DNA of 64,000 bases from Nematopogon swammerdamellus. Taxonomy: Eukaryota > Arthropoda > Insecta > Lepidoptera > Adelidae. The notes under the pieces were generated by a model. It was given only the letters and a program-made list of their open reading frames with translations. It made no database searches and was not told the DNA's origin. Made by a program: the position numbers and the translations under genes. Location of the stretch: assembly GCA_946902875.1 (NCBI GenBank), contig OX336353.1:18179151-18243150 (forward strand), written 5' to 3'. This document shows, one piece after another, positions 11,501 through 21,690 of the stretch; within the stretch, counting starts at the first letter, position 1, and each line of letters starts with the position of its first letter.

Positions 11501-11955
11501 CAGGGTGTTTCAGGTTTGAAAAACTTCAGGAATAGAAAGTACTCATTATTAGAAGGAAAAAATCCTTATCACTCTAATCGAATTAGGTTTTTTTTTCATA
11601 CAAAAATTTAAAATTGTAATAAAAACTCGATGGACAGTGAGTATAGGGAAATTTGACAATAGTGCTGTCTAGATCTAGGGAGTGCAATGACACAGTCTAG
11701 TCCACTTTTTCTTTTGATATCATTCAAATTTACCTATATAAACTTTAATTCTACTAGTTAAAGCATGTAAGTTAGCCATTTTATTTTTATTATTTAAGGC
11801 AGATGTTAACTGTCCACCAAATTTCGATGAAACAATTTTCACCAAAAATTATTATAACATGACCGAATCTGGGAAAACGTTTCAGAGCTTTTCGTCTTCA
11901 AATATGGACCCCTTTCGAACCCTGAAGTTACGAAACCCTATCCTGAAACACCGTG
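11501..11955. mobile_element. Miniature element with CAGGGTGTTTCAGG terminal repeats
   Basis: The left end CAGGGTGTTTCAGG and the right end CCTGAAACACCGTG are inverted copies with one mismatch, 455 bp apart. The interior is AT-rich without an ORF, as expected for a non-autonomous DNA transposon. The flanks read GTATA and CATAC and show no clean target duplication, so the superfamily is not assigned. Confidence 0.55.
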
Positions 11956-12070
11956 CATACGGCGGGTTTGCCGAATCTAAATAGGAGGAAGACGGATTAG
12001 GGATGAGAGTTAATCAGGCCAGCGGCCATAGTAGTACCGGCACTTGTCCGCGAAGAGTAAAATAAGCAAC

Positions 12071-12193
12071 GGCAACCGGCACGACCGAAGGGAAGGCTGA
12101 CGTGGCACCAAGATCACCCGGTGTTATGGGCTGACATCACGGGAGTTGTAGGTGATGTAGCCAACCGTGTCAGTTTCCATAAAAAAAAAAAAA
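12071..12193 (+). mobile_element. Family A SINE, tail only
   Basis: Only the last 120 bp are present, from CCGGCACGACCGAAGGGAAG to GTCAGTTTCCATAAAAAAAA. The head and central domain are missing, consistent with a 5'-truncated retroposed copy. Confidence 0.75.
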
Positions 12194-13489
12194 AGCAACT
12201 TCCTAAAATAGTCGCCAAACATGACACGAAGACACGCCTATTATAATGACAGCCTCTTTACCCAAATTATCTTTTCTTCATGTTCCTCTTGTCACTGATC
12301 CTTGGGTAGAACATAGTCAAAAAGATAGACCCGTCCCTATACGTATTACATCAGCCTGGCGTATTCATCAGCCTGCCTTGCTTATTAGCAATTCATCACT
12401 ACTAGCAATTTCTCATGATCTGTCTCACTTGCTCCAACGGGCTCCACAATACGTTTAGTGAGATAAAGCTGCGATTATTGTTTATTGTAAAATTATGTAC
12501 ATCCATAGGTAGGTAACGTACGCTTGGACATGTAAAAAATTCCGTCAGCTCTAATTAAATGCGAAGAACGGACAAACTTCGCAAGTCACAATGTTTTGTT
12601 AGTACCTTATAAAACATTATATATATTATTAAACATTATAGTAACTTACAATAATTAACCCATACTACCGCTCGCAAGAACATTAACATTTTTACAGCAT
12701 AAACACAATATTACACAAGAATCTGACCACTCTGTCTATTTACATTAAGTACCTATATCTAGTGTATAGTGTCATCGTCAATTTTGATACTTAAATTTAA
12801 CAAGTAAAATCAACAACAATTAGTATAAGTTTATTATTTATGTAAACACATATTTTATTAATAATAATAAAAAAGCACATTTATTGATGAAATATTTCGC
12901 CCAGATGTCGGTGGCGTCTTCAGTCAAGTCAGAAATAATGATTTGATAGATATGTTTTTTAATATTTTCTTCTTTTTTTATTATTTTTTATATTGAAATA
13001 GAAAGCAAATGATGGTTTTATGGATACATGGTGAGTGGATGAACGTAAATTAATATGAGTTATGAGATGTGAAAGGTATACTGGTGATGTATGTTTAATT
13101 TAGTGAATGACGTTGAGGCCTGGTGAATGGTATGAGCCAAGGATCCATATGTATGAAGTTTCATGGGTACGCAACTCTATTTCAGGGAGGGGAGGTGAGA
13201 ATGATTTTATGATACGGACGTGGAAGCAGTTGTTAAATGTCAGTTGGTGTGATCTGGTGGATAAGTTTATTACAAAAAACTGTAATAAGTCATATTAAAA
13301 ATCTAATAAAGATACAAAGTGTATCCATTTGTCAAAGTTCGTCCGTGCGAAAAACAGTAGTCAGGTTGGTCAGACGATGAAATTACGGTCAGCTGAAGCA
13401 CCATACTTAACAGTGTGATACTGATAATTTAAAATTATTCTCTTCTAATTTTTTTTTAAGTTTGCAGTATGCCCAACTCAGTGGGAAAC
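12194..13489. other. Unassigned stretch
   Basis: It holds short ORFs at 12246-12458 and 13107-13298 with no recognisable domain. ATATTTCGCCCAGATGTCGG with GTGGCGTCTTCAGTC at 12892-12925 looks like a dispersed-repeat phrase, but I cannot place it. The stretch 12479-12740 resembles 55081-55300 (shared TTGTTTATTGTA, ATCCATAGGTAGGTAAC and CAAGTCACAATGTTTTGTTA), which marks another dispersed repeat. Confidence 0.4.
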
Positions 13490-13570
13490 TAACACCTAGT
13501 AACGGGCAAGGGAAGGGACAATCAGTTTTACACCGGTTCTGAACGGTCAAGCAGCAGGTAAGACTGTGTG
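13490..13570 (-). repeat. Diverged SINE central-domain fragment
   Basis: ACACCTAGTAACGGGCAAGG and TTTTACACCGGTTCTGAACG match the head-proximal and central part of family B in reverse. Head and tail are unrecognisable. Confidence 0.5.
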
Positions 13571-13889
13571 ATTTCTTCCAGTCAACCCCCAACCGTCTTT
13601 CGTCCCTTTGAATTCTCCGGCCAGAGCCCTTTACTGCCTTCTCTGCATTTTACTAAGCCTTCGCTACTTTTACGACATCTTTTTATGCCTCCGATATGAT
13701 TATGTAAGCCAGGGCTTGGTTTAATGCGATTTTGATAGGATCTCAACTTGGCTAGAGTGTTCGTTGATGGGCCTTTTATTGGCTTGCTGTATAGGGTGCT
13801 AGGGCCCTATGCTTCAGTACGGCGCTTTCGGGAAATCATTCTTGACAACAGCATGGGTCATATAACCAAAGGGGAAAAACGTGTGTATA

Positions 13890-14375
13890 TTTTTTTTTAT
13901 GAAAACTACCACGGTTGTCTACGTCATATGGTGTCAGCCCATAAAATCTTGGTGAACTAGGTGCCGTTTCAGTGCTACCCTTCGGTCGTGCCGGCTACAC
14001 TGACCTGGACGGAAAACAAGAACTATTTAAATAACCGTTTCAACCTACCTATCGTTTAGTTCGGTGGTTCAACAGGTGAGAAGGGAAGGGACCTACAGTT
14101 TTACGTGGAATCCGAACTACGGCCAACCTCCGGCGGTCGAGCGGTCACCCATCCATCCACTGACCTCGCCCAGCAGCGGGAGCACAAATGCGTCGATAAG
14201 CCTATATCGATCGATAAACATCTATTTGCTTCGTTCGACGAAGTAGAATAGAAGAAGACGAATAGATGTTTATCGATCGATATAGGCTTATCGACGCATT
14301 TGTGCTCCCGCTGCAGGTGTGCTTATGATCCGACCGACAGGCGACCGACCGCACCACTGAGCTACCAAGGCTGAC
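13890..14375 (-). mobile_element. Family A SINE interrupted by a foldback element
   Basis: The SINE is full length on the minus strand, from GTCAGCCTTGGTAGCTCAGT (14375) to the A-run tail at 13890. It is split at 14173/14314 by the 140-bp foldback element described next. Joining the flanks restores the expected GCCCAGGTGTGCTTATGAT region, so the SINE was there first. Confidence 0.8.
14174..14313. mobile_element. Foldback MITE with CAG target duplication
   Basis: Two perfect 53-bp arms starting CAGCGGGAGCACAAATGCGT flank a loop of about 34 bp. CAG is present once at the empty SINE site but on both sides here (14171-14173 and 14314-14316). A 3-bp CWG-type duplication fits the PIF/Harbinger superfamily, but no transposase is present. 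The arms are rich in ATCGAT. Confidence 0.7.
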
Positions 14376-14535
14376 ATATAATTATCTAGTACGTAAGTAG
14401 GCTTATAATCAGTATCATTCATTAGTAGTTGCTGTTCCATCCAGCCCGGGTCATCCACCTTAGATGCACGATAAGTTACCGTCGAAGCCTTCCCGGAGGC
14501 TGTATCGATGGATCGATAACAGTGTATTGTGTTAA

Positions 14536-14573
14536 GGCTTCCGGGCTTAATCGGCCGATTAAGCCCGGAAGCC
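14536..14573. repeat. Perfect 38-bp palindrome
   Basis: The sequence GGCTTCCGGGCTTAATCGG is followed immediately by its exact reverse complement with no spacer. A related half, GAAGCCTTCCCGGAGGC, lies about 50 bp upstream at 14485-14501, so this may be the core of a larger decayed foldback element. Confidence 0.8.
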
Positions 14574-14623
14574 TAGATAGCTTGCACTGTAAGGTATGCC
14601 TCGGGAGATTGGGTGTCAGTCAG

Positions 14624-14770
14624 TCAGCGTGTAAGCGTCCACTGCTGGACTGCTGCTCCAATTTTCCTCCAGTCCTTCCGGCCTTCAGCGATACGGAACC
14701 GCTGCTTTCCGCAGACGTGCTTGATGTCGTCGTCCCACCTGGCGGGTGGTCTTCCCACACTACGTTTACC
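14624..14770 (-). pseudogene. RTE-type LINE reverse transcriptase, C-terminal 48 codons
   Basis: The minus-strand frame is open to a TGA at 14624-14626 and reads GKRSVGRPPARWDDDIKHV, then GRKDWRKIGAAVQQWTLTR. The basic GRP-RW-DD motif followed by W-x-EAYVQQW-like residues is the end of the RT polyprotein of RTE-like and related insect LINEs. The endonuclease and the RT core are missing, so this is a 5'-truncated insertion. Related ends lie at 21700, 37867 and 56632. Confidence 0.7.
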
Positions 14771-14874
14771 TGTCCACGGCCGCCAGTGTAGGACACGGTT
14801 ACTCCGTTTTACACGGTTACTTGGGTGTACTTTACTGAAATTCAGGATTTCATTTCCAGATGATGATTTATTAC

Positions 14875-15057
14875 TTTTTAGGGTTCCGTATCCCGTACGG
14901 AAGCCTATTACTAAGCCTACGCCGTCTGTCTGTCCGTCCGCCCGTCCGTCCGTCTATCCGTCCGTCTGTCCGAGGGCTGTATCTCTTGAACCGTAATAGG
15001 TAGCCCGTTGAAATTTGACACAGAATATGTGTTATTAAGGCTACATAACAACAATAA
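14875..15057 (+). mobile_element. Family E element, left half of an inverted pair
   Basis: TTTTTAGGGTTCCGTATCCC opens the unit. A GTCTGTCC/GTCCGTCC run at 14925-14970 and the CTCTTGAACCGTAATAGG block follow. It stops at the A-rich run near 15057, where a second E copy in opposite orientation begins. Confidence 0.7.
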
Positions 15058-15367
15058 AAAAAAAAACCGACCAAGTGCGAGTCTGACTCGCGCAACGAGG
15101 TTTCGGCACCACAAAAAAAAAACATTGAAAATAAACACGTTTCTTGTATGGGAACCCCCCTTAATTTTTTACTATTTAACTGTTTTATTATTTGTTGTTA
15201 TATCCGCCATAATAACACATATTCTGTGAAAATTTCAACGGGCTACCTACCTATTACGGTTCAAGAGATACAGCCCTCGGACAGACGGACGGACGGACAG
15301 ACAGACAGACAGACAGACGGCGTAGGCTTAGTAATAGGCTTCCGTACGGGATACGGAAACCTAAAAA
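15058..15367 (-). mobile_element. Family E element, right half of an inverted pair
   Basis: Read on the minus strand, the copy runs from TTTTTAGGTTTCCGTATCCC (15367) through the sugar-repeat-like GTCTGTCT run to the GACTCGCACTTGGTCGG end at 15060. With the previous entry it gives an outer inverted repeat of about 180 bp. Confidence 0.7.
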
Positions 15368-15638
15368 TAGTAAAGACTCACATTGGATGCCTATTTAATA
15401 ATAATAAAAGAAAACACTGGAAGTCTCCTGTCCAGCGTTTGCAGGAAGTGTGAAATTTTAAACCCCATACAAAGAAAATGTGTTCAAAGGAAATGCTGAA
15501 TAAATTGTGGAAGCAGACAAGGAAATGTTCACTGCACGCTACACTCATCACTAAGTACGGCGGCGACGTGCATGGGAATACATTGCTAGAAGCGCCATAG
15601 TGACGAGAAGGCGAGAGAGAATTTCACAAGAAATATAA

Positions 15639-15903
15639 TCAATACTAATAATAAATCTGTAAGTTACTTTGTTTTATGAGATACTCAGTTTGAAGACTCT
15701 ATGTATGATACTGAAACTAAATTGACGATTTTTAGAAATCTTTTCTGTATGTACATATGTTCCTCCATAACTCTTAAACTGATCATCCGAATTCGATGAA
15801 ACTTAGTACCTATACGCTATACTTATACACAGGACAGTAGTAAATAAAATACAAACCGAATTGGTCCGCGTTCCGAAATAAAAGGACGGTAGCTTGGGCT
15901 TAC
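15639..15903 (+). mobile_element. Family H Helitron-like element, 3'-truncated
   Basis: It starts TCAATACTAATAATAAATCT after A and follows the family through TTCTGTATGTACATATGTTC and AATTGGTCCGCG. It then stops at AGCTTGGGCTTACT, where the T run of the LINE C fragment starts. The hairpin and CTAG end are missing. Confidence 0.65.
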
Positions 15904-16220
15904 TTTTTTTTTTATTGCCAGCGCGACATATGGCGCCGAGCCACCCATAAGGTGTCTAACGACGCCCATGGACATTCGGTCGTATGCGGGGGTTGCGAAT
16001 GCCGTGCCGGCCTGACTGGTGCCCATTCACGCCCCTCTTGAAGGACCCGAGACCGAGAGGGGGGAAATATATGGGCAGGGAGAGCGTTCCAGAGTTTACC
16101 GGTTCTGTAGAGGAAAGATCTGCAGAATCGATTGGTATATGTACGCATCCGCGTTAAGTCCAGCGTGTAGGGATGCAATCCCTGCCCAGTGCGCGTGGTA
16201 CGGAGGTGGAAAGGGGTGAC
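15904..16220 (-). pseudogene. LINE family C, RT C-terminal end and 3' tail
   Basis: The minus strand encodes HPYTLDLTRMRTYTNRFCRS, then LYRTGKLWNALPAHIFPPS, with frame breaks, ending in a poly-A tail at 15904-15913. The R-T-x-K-LWNALP pattern is the thumb/C-terminal signature of Jockey/CR1-like non-LTR RTs. The endonuclease and RT core are absent. The better preserved copy at 29549 shows the same C-terminus. Confidence 0.7.
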
Positions 16221-16435
16221 AAAATATCGTAATATAAAATACCTACAGCTTGAAAATCCTCAGAATGTATTTCTTTTAAATTTCGTGTTTTTTTTTTGTC
16301 TCTGTCCGTCAGATTCCAGAATATTCATTGATTTTCTTTTCTCTTGTTTAACGAGTTTAGTTTATTATTAATTATTAATATTTTATGTTTAAGTATATGT
16401 TAGAACTAAGCACGCACTCGCTTTATATATATTTT

Positions 16436-16470
16436 TAATTAGAAAAATGCAAATCGAAAATCATTGCAAA
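16436..16470. repeat. Left member of a distant inverted pair
   Basis: AATTAGAAAAATGCAAATCG with AAAATCATTG is closely repeated, inverted, at 20545-20578. The two copies bracket the palindrome, helicase fragment and 130-bp array between them, as terminal repeats of a composite element would. Confidence 0.5.
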
Positions 16471-16939
16471 AAAATAAAAAACTAGAAAAAAAAAACAGCT
16501 GTACAAAAAATAGAAAATAATAAGGACACAAGCCTGGGCCTTCTTAAGATTTTACGTCTGGGTAAGAAATCGTGCAATACTAGCGTGCTGTCTTCTCATG
16601 TCGGATGCCAAAGGGCACATTGTGTCGCTGCGTGCGTCAGCGGAATAAGTAATAAATTGAGACTTTTAACAGACTAATATAAAAACGTGGGGCGCATGTT
16701 ATTTATTACGCATATTATACGCCCCACGTTTTTATATTAGTCTGTTAAAAGTCTCAATTTATTACTTATTCCGCTGACGCAGCGACACAATGTGCCCTTT
16801 GGCATCCGACATGAGAAGACAGCACGCTAGTATTGCACGATTTCTTACCCAGACGTAAAATCTTAAGAAGGCCCAGGCTTGTGTCCTTATTATTTTCTAT
16901 TTTTTGTACAGCTGTTTTTTTTTCTAGTTTTTTATTTTT
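16471..16939. repeat. 470-bp near-perfect palindrome
   Basis: Arms of about 225 bp mirror each other from AAAATAAAAAACTAGAAAAA at the left to its complement at 16939. A spacer of about 20 bp (GCATGTTATTTATTACGCAT) lies near 16690-16720. The right arm lacks about 4 bases (GTGC before GTCAGCGG). There is no ORF. Foldback or snap-back transposons give this structure, but I do not recognise the family. Confidence 0.8.
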
Positions 16940-17090
16940 AATAAAACCGTTTAACTTAAAAGTTTTTTTACCTATTTTTTTATTTACTCGTTTTTAGTTT
17001 GATTTTTGGCTCGTATCATTCATTACGTAAAGTCGTCATCCTTTCCAACTCTCAGATTGCATCTTTGTTACTGGGTTTCTTACCTGTCAA

Positions 17091-17411
17091 TTACTCACAA
17101 TCAAGCTCCTCAATACATAACCCTTCTAAAGACTTTACGCGACTCAATGCAACATACGCTTGACCCTCCTCAAATAGTCTGGAGCCCGAATACACGACAG
17201 CACGGTCAACAGTACTGCCCTGCATTTTATGGACAGTGGAGGCCCATGACAAAATTATCGGTAACATCCGTCTCTCAGCTGTTCCATAATTAAACTTTGC
17301 TGGAAACTGTATGGCTTTAGGATGGATAAGGTGTCCGCCGTCTCTTTCAAAATCAATTTGAACAGATGGTATGTCTGTTTCATACTTTTGCGTTCGACAA
17401 GTATGGGACAC
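17091..17411 (-). pseudogene. Pif1-like helicase C-terminus, probably from a Helitron
   Basis: A 107-codon frame (including the stop) ends with two helicase signatures. [18 protein letters not shown] matches motif V of Pif1-type SF1 helicases and [15 protein letters not shown] matches motif VI. In animals such fragments mostly come from the Hel domain of Helitron Rep/Hel proteins, although a host Pif1 is formally possible. Walker A and B motifs and all of Rep are missing. Upstream (higher coordinates) the frame runs straight into the 130-bp array, so the gene is truncated there. Confidence 0.65.
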
Positions 17412-20236
17412 TCGTCCAAACTAACCAAGTGAGCCCAAACTCGAGGGGGTTACTAGTAACGGTTAAAGAGTTCCACTGTACACCTCCTGACTCCATCATC
17501 AGACCCTCGTCACCAAGTGTATTGGTAGAAGTATGGGACACTCGTCCAAACCAACCATATGAGCCCCTAACTCGAGGGGGTTACTAGTAACGGTTGAAGA
17601 GTTCCACTGTACACCTCCTGAGTCCATCATCAGGCCCTCGTCACCAAGTGTATTGGTAGAAGTATGGGACACTCGTCCAAACAAACCAAATGAGCCCAAA
17701 CATGAGGCGGTTACTAGTAACGGTTGAAGAGTTCCACTGTACACCTCCTGACTCCATCATCAGACCCTCGTCATCAAGTGTATTGGTAGAAGTATGGGAC
17801 ACTCGTCCAAACCAACCATATGAGCCCAAACTCGAGGGGGTTACTAGTAACGGTTGAAGAGTTCCACTGTACACCTCCTGCCTCCATTTTCAGACGCTCG
17901 TCACCAAGTGTATTGGTAGAAGTATGGGACACGTCCAAATCAACCAAATGAGCCCAAACTCGAGGGGGTTACTAGTAACGGTTGAAGAGTTCCACTGTCC
18001 ACCTCCTGACTCCATCATCAGACCCTCGTCACCAAGTATATTGGTAGAACTATGGGACACTCGTCCAAACCAATCAAATAAGCCCAAACTCGAGGGGGTT
18101 ACTAGTAACGGTTGAAGAGTTCCACTGTACACCTCCTGACTCCATCATCAGACCGTCGTCACCAAGTGTATTGGTACTAGTATGGGACACTCGTCCAAAC
18201 CAACCATATGAGCCCAAACTCGAGGGGGTTACTAGTAACGGTTGAAGAGTTCCCCGTCCACCTCCTGACTCCATCATCAGACTCTCGTCACCAAGTGTAT
18301 TGGTAGAAGTATGGGACACTCGTCCAAACCAACCAAATGAGCCCAAACTCGAGGGGGTTACTAGTAACGGTTGAAGAGTTCCACTGTACACCTCCTGACT
18401 CCATCATAAGACCCTCATCACCAAGTGTATTGGTAGAAGTATGGGACACTCGTCCAAACCAACCATATGAGCCCAAACTCGAGGGAGTTACTAGTAACGG
18501 TTGAAAAGTTCCACTGTCCACCTCCTGACTCCATCATCAGACCCTCGCCAAGTGTATTGGTAAAAGTATGGGACACTCGTCTAAACCAACCAAATGAGCC
18601 CAAACTCGAGGGGGTTACTAGTAACGGTTGAAGAGTTCCACGGTACACCTGCTGACTCCATCATCAGACCCTCGTCACCAAGTGTATTGGTAGTAGTATG
18701 GGACACTCGTCCAAACCAACCATATGAGCCCAAACTCGAGGGGGTTACTAGTAACGGTTGAAGAGTTCCACTGTTCACCTCCTGACTCCAACATCAGACC
18801 CTCGGCACCAAGTGTATTGGTAGAAGTATAGGACACTCGTTCAAACAAACCAAATGAGCTCATACTCGAGGGGGTTACTAGTAACGGTTGAAGAGTTCCA
18901 CTGTACACCTCCTGATTCCATCATCAGACCCTCGTCACCAAGTGTATTAGTAGAAGTATGGGACACTCGTCCAAACCAACCAAATGAGCCCAAACTCGAG
19001 GGGGTTACTAGTAACGGTTGAAGAGTTCCACTGTACACCTCCTGACTTCATCATCAGACCCTCGTCACCAAGTATATTGGTAGAACTATGGGACACTCGT
19101 CCAAGCCAACCAAATGAGCCTAAACTCGAGGGGGTTACTAGTAACGGTTGAAGAGTTCCACTGTACACCTCCTGACTCCATCATCAGACTCTCGTCACCA
19201 AGTGTATTGGTAGAAGTATGGGACAATCGTCCAAACCAACCAAATGAGCCCAAACTCGAGGGGGTTACTAGTAACGGTTGAAGAGTTCCACTGGACACCT
19301 CCTGACTCCATCATCAGACCCTCGTCACCAAGTGTATTGGTAGTAGTATGGGACACTCGTCCAAACCAACCATATGAGCCCAAACTCGAGGGGGTTACTA
19401 GTAACGGTTGAAGAGTTCCCCGTCCACCTCCTGACTCCATCATCAGACTCTCGTCACCAAGTGTATTGGTAGAAGTATGGGACACTCGTCCAAACCAAAC
19501 AAATGAGCCCAAACTCGAGGGGGTTACTAGTAACGGTTGAAGAGTTCCACTTTACACCTCCTGACTCCATCATCAGACCCTTATCACCAAGTGTATTGGT
19601 AGAAGTATGGGACACTCGTCCAAACCAACCATATGAGCCCAAACTCGAGGGAGTTACTAGTAACGGTTGAAGAGTTCCACTGTCCACCTCCTGACTCCAT
19701 CATCAGACCCTCGCCAAGTGTATTGGTAAAAGTATGGGACACTTGTCTAACCCAACCAAATGAGCCCAACTGAGGGTTACTAGTAACGGTTGAAGAGTTC
19801 CACTGTACACCTCCTGACTTCATCATCAGACCCTCGTCACCAAGTATATTGGTAGAACTATGGGATACTCGTCCAAACCAACCAAATGAGCCTAAACTCG
19901 AGGGGGTTACTAGTAACGGTTGAAGAGTTCCACTGTACACCTCCTGACTCCATCATCAGACTCTCGTCACCAAGTGTATTGGTAGAAGTATAGGACACTC
20001 GTTCAAACAAACCAAATGAGCTCATACTCGAGGGGGTTACTAGTAACGGTTGAACAGTTCCACTGGACACCTCCTGACTCCATCATCAGACCCTCGTCAC
20101 CAAGTGTATTGGTAGAAGTATGGGACACTCTTCCAAAGCAACCATATGAGCCCAAACTCGAGGGGGTTACTAGTAACGGTTGAAGAGTTCCACTGTCCAC
20201 CTCCTGACTCCATCATCAGACCCTCGTTACCAAGTT
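17401..20236. repeat. 130-bp tandem repeat array, about 22 units
   Basis: Units repeat every 130 bp; for example CTCGAG recurs at 18735, 18865, 18995 and 19125. Each unit contains the 12-bp palindrome GTTACTAGTAAC, the block CTCCTGACTCCATCATCAGA and the block AGTATGGGACACTCGTCC. Units differ by a few per cent. Many alternate between CATATGAG and CAAATGAG. Rare variants recur 1,166 bp apart, showing block duplication. The minus strand is often open for 65-118 codons, but 130 is not a multiple of three, so these frames are not protein. Confidence 0.95.
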
Positions 20237-20432
20237 GTAATTATCATATTATTGTATTGTCACGAGAGCTCAATGTGTGTGCAAAGTTTCATAAAAATCG
20301 GTTCAGTAGAAGTAGTTGAAAAATTTGTCGCAAAATTTGAAACAAAGATAGTAACAAACAAACAAATATACGGAGTCAAGCTAAATATAAAACCGTTTAA
20401 AAAACCGTTTAAAAATACATCCCGACCAGGAT
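20237..20432. repeat. Array exit with transposon-end-like sequence
   Basis: CAAAGTTTCATAAAAATCGG and TTCAGTAGAAGTAGTTG are phrases common near the ends of lepidopteran transposons. ACCGTTTAAAA is repeated back to back at 20391-20412. It probably belongs to the same element as the array. Confidence 0.4.
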
Positions 20433-20495
20433 TTGCAACCTGGGTCTCTGACTTGAACCGCCAACGCGATAACCAACTACACCACCCGGCCGTTA
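20433..20495 (-). repeat. tRNA-like SINE head, degraded
   Basis: The minus strand reads CCGGGTGGTGTAGTTGGTTA, an A-box-like segment, and GGTTGCAAATCCTGGTCGGG, a weakened B box. The last part is shared with 29372-29392. Introducing changes such as GGTTGCAAATCC argue against a functional tRNA. Confidence 0.4.
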
Positions 20496-20580
20496 CGTAT
20501 TATCTTCAAATTTTCGACCTATTGCACCTTCATGAATGATTTTTTTCCAATTATTTTCGATTTGCATTTTTCTAATTAAA

Positions 20581-20997
20581 AAAGTTAAATTACAAATTTA
20601 AAAAACCCCCGACCCTTAAAAAGTCAAAAATAATTTCCGTTTACTTAATTAAAGGAGTCGGGAGACCGCTAAGTAAATTCCCGCGCAGCTCTGAGTTTTA
20701 TATTTTATTTACTTAGCGGTCCCCCGACTCCTTTAATTAAGTAAACGGAAATTATTTTTGACTTTTTAAGGGTCGGGGGTTTTTTAAATTTGTAATTTAA
20801 CTTTTATTTCAAGCTTTTTAAAAAAAACCGCATGAAAATCGGTCCACTTTTTGAGATAAAATTTTTTTTTATCACTTAATTACTTGATTACTTGATTACA
20901 AACATAGCTAAGAACCATCCCGATTAAACAAGCTTCCTAATAAAAAAAACCGCGTCCAAATCGATCCATCCGTTTGGCAGCTACGATGCCACAGACA

Positions 20998-21038
<41 letters not shown>

Positions 21039-21076
21039 AACTTATAACACCCCTCCTTCTTTTTCGTCGGGGGTTA
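20581..21076 (+). mobile_element. Family G foldback element, complete
   Basis: The left 224 bp is a foldback with arms of about 95 bp carrying CCCCCGACCCTTAAAAAGTC and CCGTTTACTTAATTAAAGG around a 25-bp loop. It is followed by ACCGCATGAAAATCGGTCC, a CA microsatellite at 21000-21034, and the end TTTTTCGTCGGGGGTTAA. The CCCCCGAC and GTCGGGGG sequences make inverted ends. Related copies lie at 55594 and 59843. No transposase. Confidence 0.7.
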
Positions 21077-21690
21077 AAAATATATTACTTATTAGTTTTA
21101 ACATTTAGATAGGTTAGTTTTTTTATTGTCAATACTCAAGTTTTATTTGTTTATTACAAATAAATTTAATTAAATAAAATTAACCTACAAATATAACCTA
21201 CAAATTTAAATATCGATTACCAGGGAGGTATTTTCTTACACATTACAGTATAACCAAACACAATGACGTTTCCGATTATCCATATCCGCGGAGCTGAAGT
21301 TTTTCTGAAAGTAAATAAAATCCCTTTAGCGTGCGAGTAAAATGTATTTGAATTATGTATGTATGAATAATGTCAAAGTAAGTCGGAGTCTGTTTTCATC
21401 CTACGCTTCGTTCTACTCCGCACTTCGCACCTTCTTGCTCCCAGTACACCCGCGGCTTTGAGATAAATCTGTGGCGTTGAACCGCGCCGCCGCACGACGC
21501 GACGACGCGACGCACCAAAGTAGTCGACATGGGACACCGGGTGTCGTATTTCCTTTTCCGTGTTCAATAGGAGGCAAGGGTTCGTTGAGCTAACTACCTT
21601 TTCAAACTAGTGTTCAATTCAAGGCGTACTTCCGATATTATTATGTATGTTTTATGTGGCTGTAAAAAAAATAACCATAACCTATTTTTA
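21077..21690. other. Unassigned stretch
   Basis: AT-rich to 21350, then GC-richer at 21400-21530 (GCGCCGCCGCACGACGCGAC). The ORF at 21373-21567 has no recognised domain. Confidence 0.3.

Noticed and set aside
14429..14996. Two plus-strand ORFs of 120 and 127 codons
   Set aside because: They are antisense shadows of the RTE RT end on the minus strand (14624-14770), extended by the palindrome and the E element.
17499..20200. Series of similar 65-118-codon minus-strand ORFs as a repeat-protein gene family
   Set aside because: The repeat period is 130 bp, not a multiple of three, so the frame changes every unit and each ORF ends at a stop in the next unit. The similarity is that of the DNA array.
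17401..20236. CRISPR-like array
   Set aside because: There are no unique spacers between short repeats. The whole 130-bp unit is repeated, and the context is eukaryotic.
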